A DNA stretch of 64,000 nt from Sedimentitalea xiamensis (GTDB lineage: Bacteria > Pseudomonadota > Alphaproteobacteria > Rhodobacterales > Rhodobacteraceae). A program made the position numbers and the translations under genes. The stretch's first letter is position 1. Every line of letters starts with the position of its first letter. The stretch is from the NCBI RefSeq assembly GCF_030164465.1, contig NZ_JASNJE010000003.1, positions 186,001-250,000 on the forward strand, written 5' to 3'. Of this stretch, positions 18,195 to 30,273 are shown piece after piece. The notes beneath the pieces are model-generated. The model was not told the DNA's origin, made no database searches, and saw nothing but the letters and a program-made list of their open reading frames with translations.

Positions 18195-18600
18195 ATGTTG
18201 ACCCGAACCCAGATCGATTTCTACCGGAACAACGGCTACCTGGTGGTCGAGAGCGTTCTGGACCAGGCCGCCGTGCTGGATCCCGTGCGCCGGGAATATG
18301 CGGCCCTTATGGACGACCTCTACGCGGGCTGGCTGAAACAGGAACGTGTTCCGCCGGGAGTTTCGGGTTTCGATGACCGGCTGTTGGCCAGTTACCGCGC
18401 CGGTTGCGACTGGTTTCAGCCGATGGACATTTCGCTGCCGGGGGACCGGATCCAACCCGACACGCCGATGCATTTCGGCCCGGCGGTGTTTGACATGATC
18501 ACCAATGCGCGATCTCTGGGTCGCCGCGCGGGCCGGGCTGGCCGAACGCCCGCATGTGGCCATTCACAGGTGGCGGGCAGTTTCGCCATCCTGTGCCTAG
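18195..18600 (+). pseudogene. Phytanoyl-CoA dioxygenase family gene, internally deleted and frameshifted
   Basis: The 5' part encodes a normal N-terminus of a non-haem Fe(II)/2-oxoglutarate dioxygenase of the PhyH family (LTRTQIDFYRNNGYLVVESV, then HFGPAVFDMITNAR near residue 100). Directly afterwards the next frame encodes a typical C-terminus (DLWVAARAGLAERP, then HRW and a stop at 18598-18600). The middle of roughly 150 residues, with the HxD...H iron ligands, is missing, so the product cannot be active. Without the shift the frame runs on to 18629. An intact neighbour once oxidised a pathway substrate, presumably. Confidence 0.8.
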
Positions 18601-18630
18601 GATTCGACATATCATTTCAGGGAAAGTGAC

Positions 18631-20142
18631 ATGAAAGATTTCATCCGCCTTGACGCCGAAGACAATGTGGTGACGGCAACCCATGCCTTGCAGGCCGGCA
18701 CTGACGTGGAAGGCACCGCGACCCGCGGTCTGATCCCGTCGGGCCACAAGATCGCGACGCGCGCCATCGCAAAGAGCGAACAGATCCGCAAATACGCGCA
18801 GTTCATCGGGCTGGCGTCGCAGGACATCGCACCGGGCGAACATGTGCACACGCACAACGTGGCCTTCCGCAATACGGAAGCCGAATATGAGTTCGGCACC
18901 GATATGCGCCCGGTGACTCCGGTGCCTGAGGGGGAACGCGATACCTTCATGGGCTATCGGCGAGAAAACGGCCGGGTCGGTACGCGCAACTATATCGCCA
19001 TCGTGACCTCGGTGAACTGTTCCGCCACCGCGGCGCGACGCATCGCCGATGCCTTTGGCCCCGAGGAACTCGCCGCCTATCCCAATGTCGACGGGGTGGT
19101 GGCCTTCGTGCACGGCACCGGCTGCGGCATGGCGGGAGATGGCGAGGGGTTCGAGGCGCTGCAACGGGTGATGTGGGGTTATGCGCGCCATCCGAACCAT
19201 GCGGGCGTTCTGATGGTGGGGCTGGGCTGCGAGATGAACCAGATCGACTGGCTGCTCGAAGCCTATGGGCTGAAACAGGGGCCGCTGTTCCAGACCATGA
19301 ACATCCAGTCCGTCGCGGGGCTGCGCCGCACCGTGGAACTGGGCATCGAGAAGGTGCGCGCCATGCTGCCGCTGGCCGATGCGGCGCGGCGCGAACCCTG
19401 CCCGGCCAGCGAACTGATGGTCGCCCTGCAATGCGGGGGCTCCGATGCCTGGTCGGGCATCACCGCGAACCCGGCGCTTGGCTATGCCTGCGACCTGCTC
19501 ACGGCGCAGGGCGGTACGGGTGTGCTGGCCGAGACGCCCGAAATCTATGGCGCCGAGCACCTGCTGACCCGCCGCGCGGCGGATCGGGCCACGGGCGAGA
19601 AACTGGTCGGGCTGATCAAATGGTGGGAGGATTACACTGCCCGCAACAAGGGCAGCATGGACAACAACCCCAGCCCCGGCAACAAGAAGGGCGGGCTGAC
19701 CACGATCCTCGAGAAAAGCCTCGGCGCGGCGGCCAAGGGCGGCACCAGCCCGCTGACCGGGGTCTACAAATACGCCGAGCCGGTGACAGCAAAGGGCTTC
19801 ACCTTCATGGACAGCCCCGGTTATGACCCGGCGAGCGTCACCGGGCAGATCGCCGGGGGCTGCAACCTCGTCGTCTTCACAACCGGGCGCGGTTCGGCCT
19901 TCGGGTCCAAGCCCGCGCCGACGATCAAGGTGGCGACCAATTCCGAGATGTATACCCGCATGACCGAGGACATGGACGTGAACGCGGGCGACATGCTGAC
20001 CGGGGGCGTGACGCTCGAAGAGAAGGGCCGGGAGATCTACGAACTGATCCTGCGCGTTGCCTCGGGCGAAGCATCCAGGTCCGAGGCGCAGGGCCTTGGG
20101 GATTACGAGTTCGTGCCCTGGCAGATCGGGGCGGTGATGTGA
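18631..20142 (+). CDS. uxaA: UxaA family hydro-lyase (altronate dehydratase type)
   Basis: A 503-aa fused SAF domain (about 1-95) plus UxaA catalytic domain, the full length of altronate dehydratase. Visible landmarks: GRVGTRNYIAIVTSVNC, HGTGCGM, GLGCEMNQ, LQCGGSDAWSGITANPALG and the late GGCNLVVFTTGRGS. It dehydrates an aldonic or aldaric acid to a 2-keto-3-deoxy acid using a metal centre. UxaB and UxaC are not nearby, so the natural substrate may differ from D-altronate (galactarate dehydratase is the close alternative). Confidence 0.8.
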   Translation: MKDFIRLDAEDNVVTATHALQAGTDVEGTATRGLIPSGHKIATRAIAKSEQIRKYAQFIGLASQDIAPGEHVHTHNVAFRNTEAEYEFGTDMRPVTPVPEGERDTFMGYRRENGRVGTRNYIAIVTSVNCSATAARRIADAFGPEELAAYPNVDGVVAFVHGTGCGMAGDGEGFEALQRVMWGYARHPNHAGVLMVGLGCEMNQIDWLLEAYGLKQGPLFQTMNIQSVAGLRRTVELGIEKVRAMLPLADAARREPCPASELMVALQCGGSDAWSGITANPALGYACDLLTAQGGTGVLAETPEIYGAEHLLTRRAADRATGEKLVGLIKWWEDYTARNKGSMDNNPSPGNKKGGLTTILEKSLGAAAKGGTSPLTGVYKYAEPVTAKGFTFMDSPGYDPASVTGQIAGGCNLVVFTTGRGSAFGSKPAPTIKVATNSEMYTRMTEDMDVNAGDMLTGGVTLEEKGREIYELILRVASGEASRSEAQGLGDYEFVPWQIGAVM

Positions 20143-20215
20143 CACGGCGGCAGGTGGCGCGGTGACGGACACCCGATGCCACGGGCGTCGTTTGAGACAA
20201 CAGGGAGAACATGGG

Positions 20216-21103
20216 ATGAGCAAACCAAAGATCGGATTTATCGGACTTGGCCTGATGGGCGCGGCCATGGTCGGGCGGCTGCAATCGCTGGGTTACGAGT
20301 TGACGGTCATGGGCAATGTCACCCGCCCCCGGATCGACGCCGCCGTCGCCGCAGGAGCCACAGAGGCGGCGAGCCCCGCCGAACTCGCGGCGGCGTCGGA
20401 CATCGTGATGTTGTGCATGGACACCTCGGAGTCGGTGGAGAAACGCATGCGCGGCGAAGATGGCGTGATCGCGGGCCTGACCCCCGGAACCATCGTGATC
20501 GATTTCGGCACCTCGCTTCCGGGATCGACCAAGGACCTGGGCGCGGAGGTCGCGGAAAAAGGCGCGACCTATCTGGACGCACCCTTGGGGCGCACCCCGT
20601 CGCACGCGGTCGACGGGATGCTCAACATCATGTGTTCCGGGGACAAGGCCGCCTTTGACAAGGTGGAACCGGTGCTGAAGGACCTGGGGGAAAACGTGTT
20701 TCACCTCGGCGCGCTCGGCAACGGCCATACCATCAAGCTGATCAACAATTTCTTCGCCATGACGACGGCGAACGCCATGGCCGAGGCCTTTGCCATGGCG
20801 GACCGCGCCGGGGTTGGACGCCAGGATCTCTATGACGTCATGTCCGCCGGGCCGCTGAAATCTGGGATGATGGATTTCATCAAGGCCTACGGGATCGACG
20901 GCGACCCCGATGTTCTGGCGTTTTCGGTGCGCAATGCCGCCAAGGATGTGGGATATTACGGCAAGATGGCCGAAGATCTGGGTGCGGCCACCATCATGTC
21001 CAAATGTGCGCGGGAAGCCCTGAATACGGCGGTGGATCAGGGGATGGGCGATGCGATGGTGCCTGAAATGGTGGATTTCTTTGCCAGGCGATTCGAGAAA
21101 TAG
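20216..21103 (+). CDS. NAD(P)-dependent beta-hydroxyacid dehydrogenase
   Basis: A 295-aa member of the 3-hydroxyisobutyrate dehydrogenase family starting MSKPKIGFIGLGLMG; GGGAGAAC just upstream is the ribosome site. It has GLGLMG at about 9-14, the loop DAPLGRTPSHAVDG and catalytic Lys in TIKLINNFF. The usual SGG in the substrate loop is replaced by GRT, so substrate preference probably differs from the LtnD-like gene at 12217. It follows the UxaA-like gene and likely works on the same acid or on tartronate semialdehyde. Confidence 0.75.
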   Translation: MSKPKIGFIGLGLMGAAMVGRLQSLGYELTVMGNVTRPRIDAAVAAGATEAASPAELAAASDIVMLCMDTSESVEKRMRGEDGVIAGLTPGTIVIDFGTSLPGSTKDLGAEVAEKGATYLDAPLGRTPSHAVDGMLNIMCSGDKAAFDKVEPVLKDLGENVFHLGALGNGHTIKLINNFFAMTTANAMAEAFAMADRAGVGRQDLYDVMSAGPLKSGMMDFIKAYGIDGDPDVLAFSVRNAAKDVGYYGKMAEDLGAATIMSKCAREALNTAVDQGMGDAMVPEMVDFFARRFEK

Positions 21104-21106
21104 CCC

Positions 21107-22006
21107 GTGACCGGCCTGACGGCCCAGGTCAGACAGGACCGCGCCCGGCTGGGCATCGTGATGATGCTCGGGGCATATCTGTTCTTTGCGGTTCTTGATA
21201 CCTCGGTGAAATGGCTCGTTGTCGCCGGTTTCCCGGCCTTCCAGCTCGCCTTCATGCGCTATCTCGGCCATTTTGCCATTTCCCTGGCGCAGATCGGCCG
21301 GGGCGGGCTGAACTGGCGGCGTTTCGGGTCGGGCCATATGGGGCTGGTGCTGTTGCGCGCCGGATTGCTCGTCGGATCCACGGTGCTGAATTTCATCGCC
21401 CTGAATTACCTGACCCTGACCGTCACCTCTGCCATAATGTTCTCCGCGCCGATCATCGTTTGCGCCCTGTCCGTGCCGCTGCTGGGGGAAAAGGTGGGAC
21501 CGACGCGCTGGTTCGCCATCGTGCTGGGGTTCTGCGGCGTTCTCGTCATCATCCGTCCGTTGGGCGAAGAGTTTCACTGGGCGGCCCTGCTGTCGGTCGT
21601 GAACGCGTTCTGCATGGCGTTCTATTCGGTGATGACCCGGCGATTGTCGGGTCTGATCGCGGCGGAGACCATGCAGTTCTATGCCGGGGCCGTGGGCACC
21701 ATCGCCTTGCTGCCCCTGGCTGTCGCCACATGGCAAACCCCCGCGACGCCGATGGACTGGGTTCTGATGCTGGCGCTCGGCGGTTTCGGCTGGGCGGGAC
21801 ACGAACTGCTGACCCGCGCGCATGGGTTCGCGCCGGCGAACACGCTGATGCCCTATACCTATTCCTTCATGATCTATCTCACGATCAGCAGCTTTGTCGT
21901 GTTCGGCAACATACCGGACGCCTGGACCCTGGCCGGGGCGGCGGTGGTCGTCTGTTCCGGCCTGATCATCTGGCGGCGCGAACGGCAGTTGGGGCTGCGC
22001 GGGTGA
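21107..22006 (+). CDS. DMT superfamily (EamA-type) transporter
   Basis: A 299-aa membrane protein with about ten hydrophobic segments in two EamA repeats, typical of drug/metabolite exporters. It starts with GTG three bases after the preceding stop, so it is co-transcribed with the dehydrogenase. Conserved EamA features are the LNYLTLTVTSAIMFSAPI turn and the PLLGEKVG motif. Substrate unknown; organic-acid or metabolite efflux is possible. Confidence 0.82.
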   Translation: MTGLTAQVRQDRARLGIVMMLGAYLFFAVLDTSVKWLVVAGFPAFQLAFMRYLGHFAISLAQIGRGGLNWRRFGSGHMGLVLLRAGLLVGSTVLNFIALNYLTLTVTSAIMFSAPIIVCALSVPLLGEKVGPTRWFAIVLGFCGVLVIIRPLGEEFHWAALLSVVNAFCMAFYSVMTRRLSGLIAAETMQFYAGAVGTIALLPLAVATWQTPATPMDWVLMLALGGFGWAGHELLTRAHGFAPANTLMPYTYSFMIYLTISSFVVFGNIPDAWTLAGAAVVVCSGLIIWRRERQLGLRG

Positions 22007-22166
22007 CAGCGACGGCCTGGGCATCTGGCGGTCTGCTCGGTCGGACCGACGCACAAAGCCCGTAGACAAGTGCGGTTTCCCTGTTCCAAGCTGGGAGTCC
22101 GCGACGCCGATGATCTGTCGGGCAGGAGGGGGAGCCAACGATGCCGCACACAGAAACGGATACCGG

Positions 22167-22763
22167 ATGCTGACCTTCGCCGCGGCGGTGTTCTTTCTGC
22201 TCATCACGCCCGGCCCGGGCGTTCTGTCCACGGCCGGTGTCGGTTCGGGCTTTGGTGCCGCCGCCGGGATCAGGTATGTCGGCGGATTGTTCCTGGGAAC
22301 CAACCTCGTGGCGCTTGCCGTCGTCAGCGGTCTGGCCGCCGTTCTGCTGGCCGATCCGCGTCTGCGCATGGCCTTGTTCGTATTGTCCGCCGCCTATCTT
22401 CTGTATCTTGCGGTCCGCATCGCTTTCGCGGGGTCGCGGCTTGCATTCATCCGGCGCCGCAGGCCGCCGGGTGTCTATGGCGGGATTGCGCTTCAGGTGA
22501 TCAATCCCAAGGCCTATGCGGTCAACACCACGCTGTTCACCGGATTTTCGTTCCTTCCCGGCAGCCTGGCCGCGGAAACTCTGCTGAAGTTCCTGATCAT
22601 AAACGTGATCTGGGTGCCGATCCATTTTCTCTGGCTCTGGGCCGGAATCAAGCTTGGCGAACTCGATCTGCCGCGCAGAACCCATGTCGCGATAAACGCG
22701 GCGATGGCAGTGTCCATGCTGCTGGTGGTCGGGCTGGCGGTTCTTGCGCAGTTCCATGTCTGA
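22167..22763 (+). CDS. LysE family translocator
   Basis: A 198-aa exporter starting MLTFAAAVFFLLITPGPGVL; the TPGPG motif and NPKAY in the middle mark the LysE/RhtB family, with about six membrane segments. Upstream in-frame codons back to 22110 are not conserved in character and were excluded. Members export amino acids or related compounds. It stands 160 bases after the DMT gene and probably has its own promoter. Confidence 0.82.
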   Translation: MLTFAAAVFFLLITPGPGVLSTAGVGSGFGAAAGIRYVGGLFLGTNLVALAVVSGLAAVLLADPRLRMALFVLSAAYLLYLAVRIAFAGSRLAFIRRRRPPGVYGGIALQVINPKAYAVNTTLFTGFSFLPGSLAAETLLKFLIINVIWVPIHFLWLWAGIKLGELDLPRRTHVAINAAMAVSMLLVVGLAVLAQFHV

Positions 22764-23009
22764 ACATGCCCGGTCCCGGCATGCACCGGATTCGAAAAAT
22801 AGTTTAGCGTCGAACAATTTTTTGCTATGCGCTGATCGCAATCGTGCTATGCGGCGGAAGGACTACGTTGCGTCAGGCGAACGTGTTACCCGGGCGCCCG
22901 AGGGAGAAGAGCTTGAAATCATGGCTCCAATCGAAACGAACAGTCGATGCGCTGAAAGTAGTTCACCGTTAAACTAAAAAACGGCAATGACACAAGGGAA
23001 GAGGATCTG
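22764..23009 (+). promoter_or_regulatory. Upstream region of the pyruvate dehydrogenase operon
   Basis: A 246-base gap, A/T-richer than its flanks around 22795-22830 and 22960-22985, that must hold the aceE promoter. AGAGGA before the ATG is a good ribosome site. I found no clear repressor palindrome of PdhR type. Confidence 0.35.
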
Positions 23010-25664
<2,655 letters not shown>

Positions 25665-25690
25665 GCGCGGGACACGAGGAGACAAGACAG

Positions 25691-26950
25691 ATGGCTATTG
25701 AAGTGACCGTGCCGGATATCGGCGATTTCAGCGATGTTCCGGTGATCAGCATCCTGGTAAGCGTTGGCGACGTAATCGCGGAGGAAGACCCGCTGATCGA
25801 ACTGGAAAGCGACAAGGCGACGATGGAAGTGCCGAGCCCCTCCGCGGGCAAGGTGACCGAGATCAGGGTGAGCGAAGGCGACAAGGTGTCGATGGGCAGC
25901 GTGATCCTGTTGGTCGAGGCCGAGCGAGCGGCGTCCGGGCCGGCCGTCGAGGCCGCCCCGGACGCTCCCGCCCCGGCCCCCGCGGCGCCTGTGGCCACCC
26001 CCGCGCCGGCGGCGGCGCCAGCGGTGACCGATGCCGGGTTTGGCAAGGTCCATGCGAGCCCGTCCGTGCGCGCCTTTGCCCGGCAATTGGACGTGGATCT
26101 GAGCAAGGTCAACGGCACCGGGCGCAAGGGGCGCATCCTGCGCGAGGATGTGACGAAATTCCTGAAATCGACCACCGCACCGGCGGCGGCCGCCGGCGGG
26201 GTTTCAGGCGGCATGGGCATCCCGCCGATCCCGGCCGTGGATTTCAGCAAGTTCGGACCCGTGGAAGACGTGGAGATGCCGCGCATCAAGAAGCTGTCCG
26301 GTCCGGCGCTGCACCGGTCCTGGCTCAACATTCCGCATGTGACGCATAACGAGGAGGCCGACATCACCGATCTCGACGCCTATCGCCGCGAACTGGACGG
26401 CCAGGCCAAGCAGGAAGGTTATCGCGTGACGCTCTTGAGCTTTGTCATCAAGGCTTCGATCTCGGCCCTGAAAACGCATTGGGAGGTGAATTCCTCGATC
26501 CACCCGGATGGCGACAAGCTGATCAGGAAGGATTTCTACAATATCGGCTTTGCGGCGGACACGCCCAACGGGCTGGTTGTGCCGGTGATCAGGGCGGCCG
26601 ACCGCAAGGGCATCATCGAGATCAGCAAGGAGCTGGGCGAGCTGTCGGCCAGGGCACGCGAGGGCAAGCTCAAGGGCGATGACATGTCCGGCGCGAGTTT
26701 CACGATTTCCAGCCTCGGCGGTATCGGCGGCACCAGCTTTACCCCGATCGTCAACGCGCCCGAGGTGGCGATCCTGGGCCTGACCCGGTCCAGGATGGCG
26801 CCGGTCTGGGATGGGGAGGCTTTCGTGCCGCGCAACATGCAGCCGCTGAGCCTGTCCTACGATCACAGGGCCATCGACGGGGCGCTGGCGGCCCGGTTCT
26901 GCGCCACGCTGAAATTCCTGCTCGGCGATGTGCGCCGGCTGATGCTGTAA
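25691..26950 (+). CDS. aceF: Dihydrolipoamide acetyltransferase (E2)
   Basis: A 419-aa E2 with one lipoyl domain (about 1-78; lipoylated Lys in [10 protein letters not shown]), an Ala/Pro linker (80-115), an E3/E1-binding domain (about 117-155; [16 protein letters not shown]) and the catalytic core ending in [15 protein letters not shown], which holds the HxxxDG motif. It transfers the acetyl group to CoA. Only one lipoyl domain is present, against three in E. coli. RBS GAGGAGA lies before the ATG. Confidence 0.95.
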   Translation: MAIEVTVPDIGDFSDVPVISILVSVGDVIAEEDPLIELESDKATMEVPSPSAGKVTEIRVSEGDKVSMGSVILLVEAERAASGPAVEAAPDAPAPAPAAPVATPAPAAAPAVTDAGFGKVHASPSVRAFARQLDVDLSKVNGTGRKGRILREDVTKFLKSTTAPAAAAGGVSGGMGIPPIPAVDFSKFGPVEDVEMPRIKKLSGPALHRSWLNIPHVTHNEEADITDLDAYRRELDGQAKQEGYRVTLLSFVIKASISALKTHWEVNSSIHPDGDKLIRKDFYNIGFAADTPNGLVVPVIRAADRKGIIEISKELGELSARAREGKLKGDDMSGASFTISSLGGIGGTSFTPIVNAPEVAILGLTRSRMAPVWDGEAFVPRNMQPLSLSYDHRAIDGALAARFCATLKFLLGDVRRLML

Positions 26951-26963
26951 GGAGGGTGCGGAT

Positions 26964-28697
26964 ATGGAGGTCAAGGTTCCCGATATCGGTGATTTCACCG
27001 ATGTGCCCGTGATCAGCATCCTGGTCAGCGTCGGCGACGAGGTCGCCGCCGAGGACCCGCTGATCGAGCTGGAAAGCGACAAGGCGACAATGGAAGTGCC
27101 GAGCCCGGCGGCGGGCAAGGTCAGGGAGATCCGGGTCGCGGAAGGCGACAGGGTGTCGATGGGCAGCGTGATCATGGTGCTGGAAGGGGCGGCGGCGTCC
27201 GAAGCGGCCGTCGAGGCCGCTCCGGCCGCGGCTGCGCCGGCCGCCGTTGCAGCGACCGGGACGGCCGGCGGTGCGGGCCAGCACCACGCCGAGATCGTCG
27301 TTCTCGGTTCGGGTCCCGGCGGCTATACAGCGGCCTTTCGCGCCGCCGATCTGGGCAAGTCGGTCATCCTGATCGAGCGCAATCCGACGCTGGGCGGGGT
27401 CTGCCTGAACGTGGGTTGTATCCCCTCAAAGGCGCTGCTGCACGCGGCAAAGGTGATCACCGAGGCCGAGGAGATGGGCGCGCAGGGGATCAGCTTTGCG
27501 AAACCCAGGGTCGATCTCGACGCATTGCGCGGCTGGAAGGATGGGGTGGTCAGCCAGCTGACCGGCGGTCTCGACGGGCTGGCGCGGGCGCGCAAGGTCA
27601 AGGTGGTGCGCGGCACGGGGACGTTCTCGGGGCCGAACATGATCGCGGTTTCGGGCGGTGAAGATGGCGACACGACGGTCAGCTTCGATCAGTGCATCAT
27701 CGCCGCCGGTTCTGAACCGGTGGAGCTGCCCTTCATCCCCCATGACGACCCCAGGGTGATGGACAGCACCGGGGCGCTGGAACTGGCCGAGATCCCGAAG
27801 CGCATGCTGGTCCTGGGCGGCGGCATCATCGGTCTGGAAATGGCCTGTGTCTATGATGCGCTCGGCGCGAAGATCACCGTGGTCGAGTTCATGGACCAGC
27901 TGATGCCGGGTGCGGACAAGGACATGGTGCGCCCGCTGCAGAAACGTATCGAGGGCCGCTACGAGAAGATCCTGCTCAAGACAAAGGTGACCGCGATGGA
28001 GGCCCAGAAGAAGGGCCTGAAGGTGACCTTCGAGGACGACAAGGGCGGGGTCTCCACCGACGTGTTCGACCGGGTGCTGGTCTCGGTCGGGCGGCGGCCC
28101 AACGGCAAGCTGATCAATGCCGGGGCGGCGGGAGTCGCGGTGGACGAGCGCGGCTTCATCGCGGTCGATCGCCAGCAGCGCACCGGTGTGCCGCATATCT
28201 TCGCGATCGGCGACGTGGTCGGCCAGCCGATGCTGGCGCACAAGGCGGTGCATGAGGGCAAGGTCGCGGCCGAGGTGGCCGCCGGCCACAAGCGGGCGTT
28301 CGATGCGCAGGTGATCCCCTCGGTCGCCTATACCGACCCGGAGGTCGCCTGGGTCGGACTGACCGAAACCGAGGCCAAGACCAGAGGCATCAAGGTCGAA
28401 AAGGGCGTTTTCCCATGGGCCGCATCCGGCCGGTCGCTGTCGAACGGGCGCAGCGAGGGCATGACCAAACTGTTGTTCGATCCCGAGGATGACCGGGTCG
28501 TCGGCGCGGCCATCGTCGGCACCAATGCCGGAGATCTCATTGCCGAGGCGGCGCTGGCCATCGAAATGGGCGCCGATGCGGTCGATCTGGGCCACACGAT
28601 CCACCCGCACCCGACGCTGAGCGAAACGCTGAACTTCGCCGCCGAGATGTTCGAGGGTACGATCACCGATCTGATGCCGCCGAAAAAGCGCAAGTGA
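26964..28697 (+). CDS. lpdA: Dihydrolipoyl dehydrogenase (E3) with N-terminal lipoyl domain
   Basis: A 577-aa protein: lipoyl domain (1-75, [10 protein letters not shown] again), Ala-rich linker (75-110), then a FAD-dependent E3. E3 motifs are [17 protein letters not shown], the redox disulfide [39 protein letters not shown] and the C-terminal HPHPTLSE base. The lipoyl domain is nearly the same as the one in aceF, evidence of a domain duplication. It reoxidises dihydrolipoamide with NAD+. The lipoyl-E3 architecture is best known from Betaproteobacteria. Confidence 0.95.
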   Translation: MEVKVPDIGDFTDVPVISILVSVGDEVAAEDPLIELESDKATMEVPSPAAGKVREIRVAEGDRVSMGSVIMVLEGAAASEAAVEAAPAAAAPAAVAATGTAGGAGQHHAEIVVLGSGPGGYTAAFRAADLGKSVILIERNPTLGGVCLNVGCIPSKALLHAAKVITEAEEMGAQGISFAKPRVDLDALRGWKDGVVSQLTGGLDGLARARKVKVVRGTGTFSGPNMIAVSGGEDGDTTVSFDQCIIAAGSEPVELPFIPHDDPRVMDSTGALELAEIPKRMLVLGGGIIGLEMACVYDALGAKITVVEFMDQLMPGADKDMVRPLQKRIEGRYEKILLKTKVTAMEAQKKGLKVTFEDDKGGVSTDVFDRVLVSVGRRPNGKLINAGAAGVAVDERGFIAVDRQQRTGVPHIFAIGDVVGQPMLAHKAVHEGKVAAEVAAGHKRAFDAQVIPSVAYTDPEVAWVGLTETEAKTRGIKVEKGVFPWAASGRSLSNGRSEGMTKLLFDPEDDRVVGAAIVGTNAGDLIAEAALAIEMGADAVDLGHTIHPHPTLSETLNFAAEMFEGTITDLMPPKKRK

Positions 28698-28702
28698 CCC
28701 AC

Positions 28703-28733
28703 GTCTCCGGGCGGTCTTGTGCCGCCCGGAGAC
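28703..28733. terminator. Strong bidirectional hairpin terminator after lpdA
   Basis: A perfect 12-bp stem (GTCTCCGGGCGG with CCGCCCGGAGAC) and a seven-base loop start six bases after the lpdA stop, and lie five bases from the end of the convergent dgoA. Downstream CTTGTT is only weakly T-rich. It can serve both convergent operons. Confidence 0.75.
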
Positions 28734-28737
28734 CTTG

Positions 28738-29355
28738 TTATCCGGCCTGCCGGCCGCGCGCCCCGTCATAGGCGGCGATGATGTTGCGGGCGCGGCTGGC
28801 GACCTGCGCTGCGGACAGGCCGGGCTGGTAGAGAGCGGTGCCGATTCCGAACCCGTCCGCTCCGGCGGCGATCCATGCATCGAGATTGTCCGCGCCGGCC
28901 CCTCCGACGGCAAAGACCGGGGTTCCGGCGGGCAGGACAGCACGCATGGCCTTGAGACCGGCGGGGCCGGCCAGGACGCCGGGGAACAGTTTCAGCCCGT
29001 CGGCCCCGGCCCGCAGGGCAGTGAAGGCTTCGGTCGGCGTGAACACACCCGGCCAGCTTTGCATGCCGCGCGCCTTGGTGCGGGCGATCACCGCGATGTT
29101 GGTGTCAGGCGATACGACAAGCCGCCCGCCGCAGTCGGCAACGGCGTCCACCTCGGTTTCCGCAAGAACCGTGCCGGCGCCGATCAGGGCGGAGGATCCG
29201 AAGGCATTCGCCAGAATAGAGATGCTTCTCAAGGACTGAGGCGAGTTCAGCGGCACTTCGATCCGGTCGATGCCGGCGTCGACGAGAGCGGCGGCGACAT
29301 CTTCGACCTCTTCGGGCGTGATGCCGCGCAGGATGGCGATCAGCGGTCTGCTCAT
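28738..29355 (-). CDS. dgoA: 2-dehydro-3-deoxy-6-phosphogalactonate aldolase
   Basis: A 205-aa class I aldolase of the KDPG/KDPGal family. Catalytic Glu lies in DRIEVPLNSP and the Schiff-base Lys in DGLKLFPGVLAGP. The PLNSP version is typical of KDPGal rather than KDPG aldolase. It cleaves 2-dehydro-3-deoxy-6-phosphogalactonate to pyruvate and glyceraldehyde 3-phosphate. It overlaps dgoK by four bases. Galactonate dehydratase (dgoD) is not in the window. Confidence 0.88.
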   Translation of the reverse strand: MSRPLIAILRGITPEEVEDVAAALVDAGIDRIEVPLNSPQSLRSISILANAFGSSALIGAGTVLAETEVDAVADCGGRLVVSPDTNIAVIARTKARGMQSWPGVFTPTEAFTALRAGADGLKLFPGVLAGPAGLKAMRAVLPAGTPVFAVGGAGADNLDAWIAAGADGFGIGTALYQPGLSAAQVASRARNIIAAYDGARGRQAG

Positions 29356-30263
29356 GTCGCCGCTTTCAGGTGGTCTCGGGCCGCGCTCAGGCCCGCCAGC
29401 GTCATTCTTGCGCCGTCGGCAAATATCGCCGGGACGCCTTGCAGTTCAAGGGCGCGGACGTAGGGGCGGGCCGGCGCGGTTTCACCGATGACGGCGACCT
29501 GCTGCCCGAGCCAATAGGGCCGCGATGCCGCCAGTTCGGCCCCGATCAGAAGGCCGGACAGCCGGGACCGCGCCGCTTCCGGGGTCTGCCCGTGCAGCAG
29601 ATCGGCCGCGCGCAGCGCGAAGAGAGCATTGGCGAGCCGCTCCGGGCGCGATCTCGTGTCGTCCACTGCGTCCGAGAACGCGGTATCATCCCATCCGGTT
29701 TCGCCGATCGAATGGCGCAGGACCGATTGCCTGCCCAGCAGGGCGAAGAGTTCGCCGGTCATGAAGGTCTGGAAACTGACGATCTCGCCAGCGCTGACAT
29801 GCACCCATTTGGTATGGGTTCCGGGCAGGCACAGGATGCCGTCCCAGCCCCTGTTGAGCGCCAGGAAGCCGGCGATTTGGGTTTCCTCGCCGCGCATGAC
29901 GTCGGCGGGGTTCTCCTGTTTCATCCCCGGTATGATCCGGACCCGTAAATGCGGGGACTGCGCTGGTGCCTGATGCGGGGACGCGACCGGTGGTTTTGCG
30001 GGCACTGCTACATAGGGTGTTTCCGCCCAGCCCTGCCGCGCGCCGACCATGCCGCAGGCGATGACATCCGTCCGGCCCGGACCCATCCAGTCCGCGACTA
30101 GGCGCAACAGCGCTGGTTCGAATCCGTCACGCGGAATTGTGGCCATTCCGTCGCCGGTCTCGCGCTTGTCAATGACGGTATGTCCCCGCATCGCCCAGGC
30201 GCGCAACCGGGTCGTGCCCCAGTCCAGTGCGATCCATTCGGCAATTTGGGTCCGGTCCGGCAT
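29352..30263 (-). CDS. dgoK: 2-dehydro-3-deoxygalactonokinase
   Basis: A 303-aa sugar-acid kinase of the ASKHA fold. The phosphate-1 loop is ALDWGTTRLRAW at about 12-23; GTHTKWV in the middle is the family's conserved substrate/phosphate segment. It phosphorylates 2-dehydro-3-deoxygalactonate for DgoA, with which it overlaps. The upstream SDR is ten bases away, so the three form an operon for galactose via galactonate. Confidence 0.87.
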   Translation of the reverse strand: MPDRTQIAEWIALDWGTTRLRAWAMRGHTVIDKRETGDGMATIPRDGFEPALLRLVADWMGPGRTDVIACGMVGARQGWAETPYVAVPAKPPVASPHQAPAQSPHLRVRIIPGMKQENPADVMRGEETQIAGFLALNRGWDGILCLPGTHTKWVHVSAGEIVSFQTFMTGELFALLGRQSVLRHSIGETGWDDTAFSDAVDDTRSRPERLANALFALRAADLLHGQTPEAARSRLSGLLIGAELAASRPYWLGQQVAVIGETAPARPYVRALELQGVPAIFADGARMTLAGLSAARDHLKAAT

Positions 30264-30273
30264 CCGTGCCGCC

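Noticed and set aside
18631-20142. Considered as sulfolactate lyase (SuyAB)
   Set aside because: SuyA and SuyB are usually separate; this is a full SAF-UxaA fusion near sugar-acid genes.
19925-22369. An 800-codon minus-strand frame across uxaA and the DMT gene
   Set aside because: Covers three real plus-strand genes; Arg/Gly/His-rich antisense product without motifs.
22744-22977. Short ORF between lysE and aceE
   Set aside because: Overlaps the end of lysE, has no ribosome site and no family features; region reads as promoter.
28703-28733. Considered a regulator operator
   Set aside because: A 12-bp stem between two convergent gene ends is better read as a terminator.
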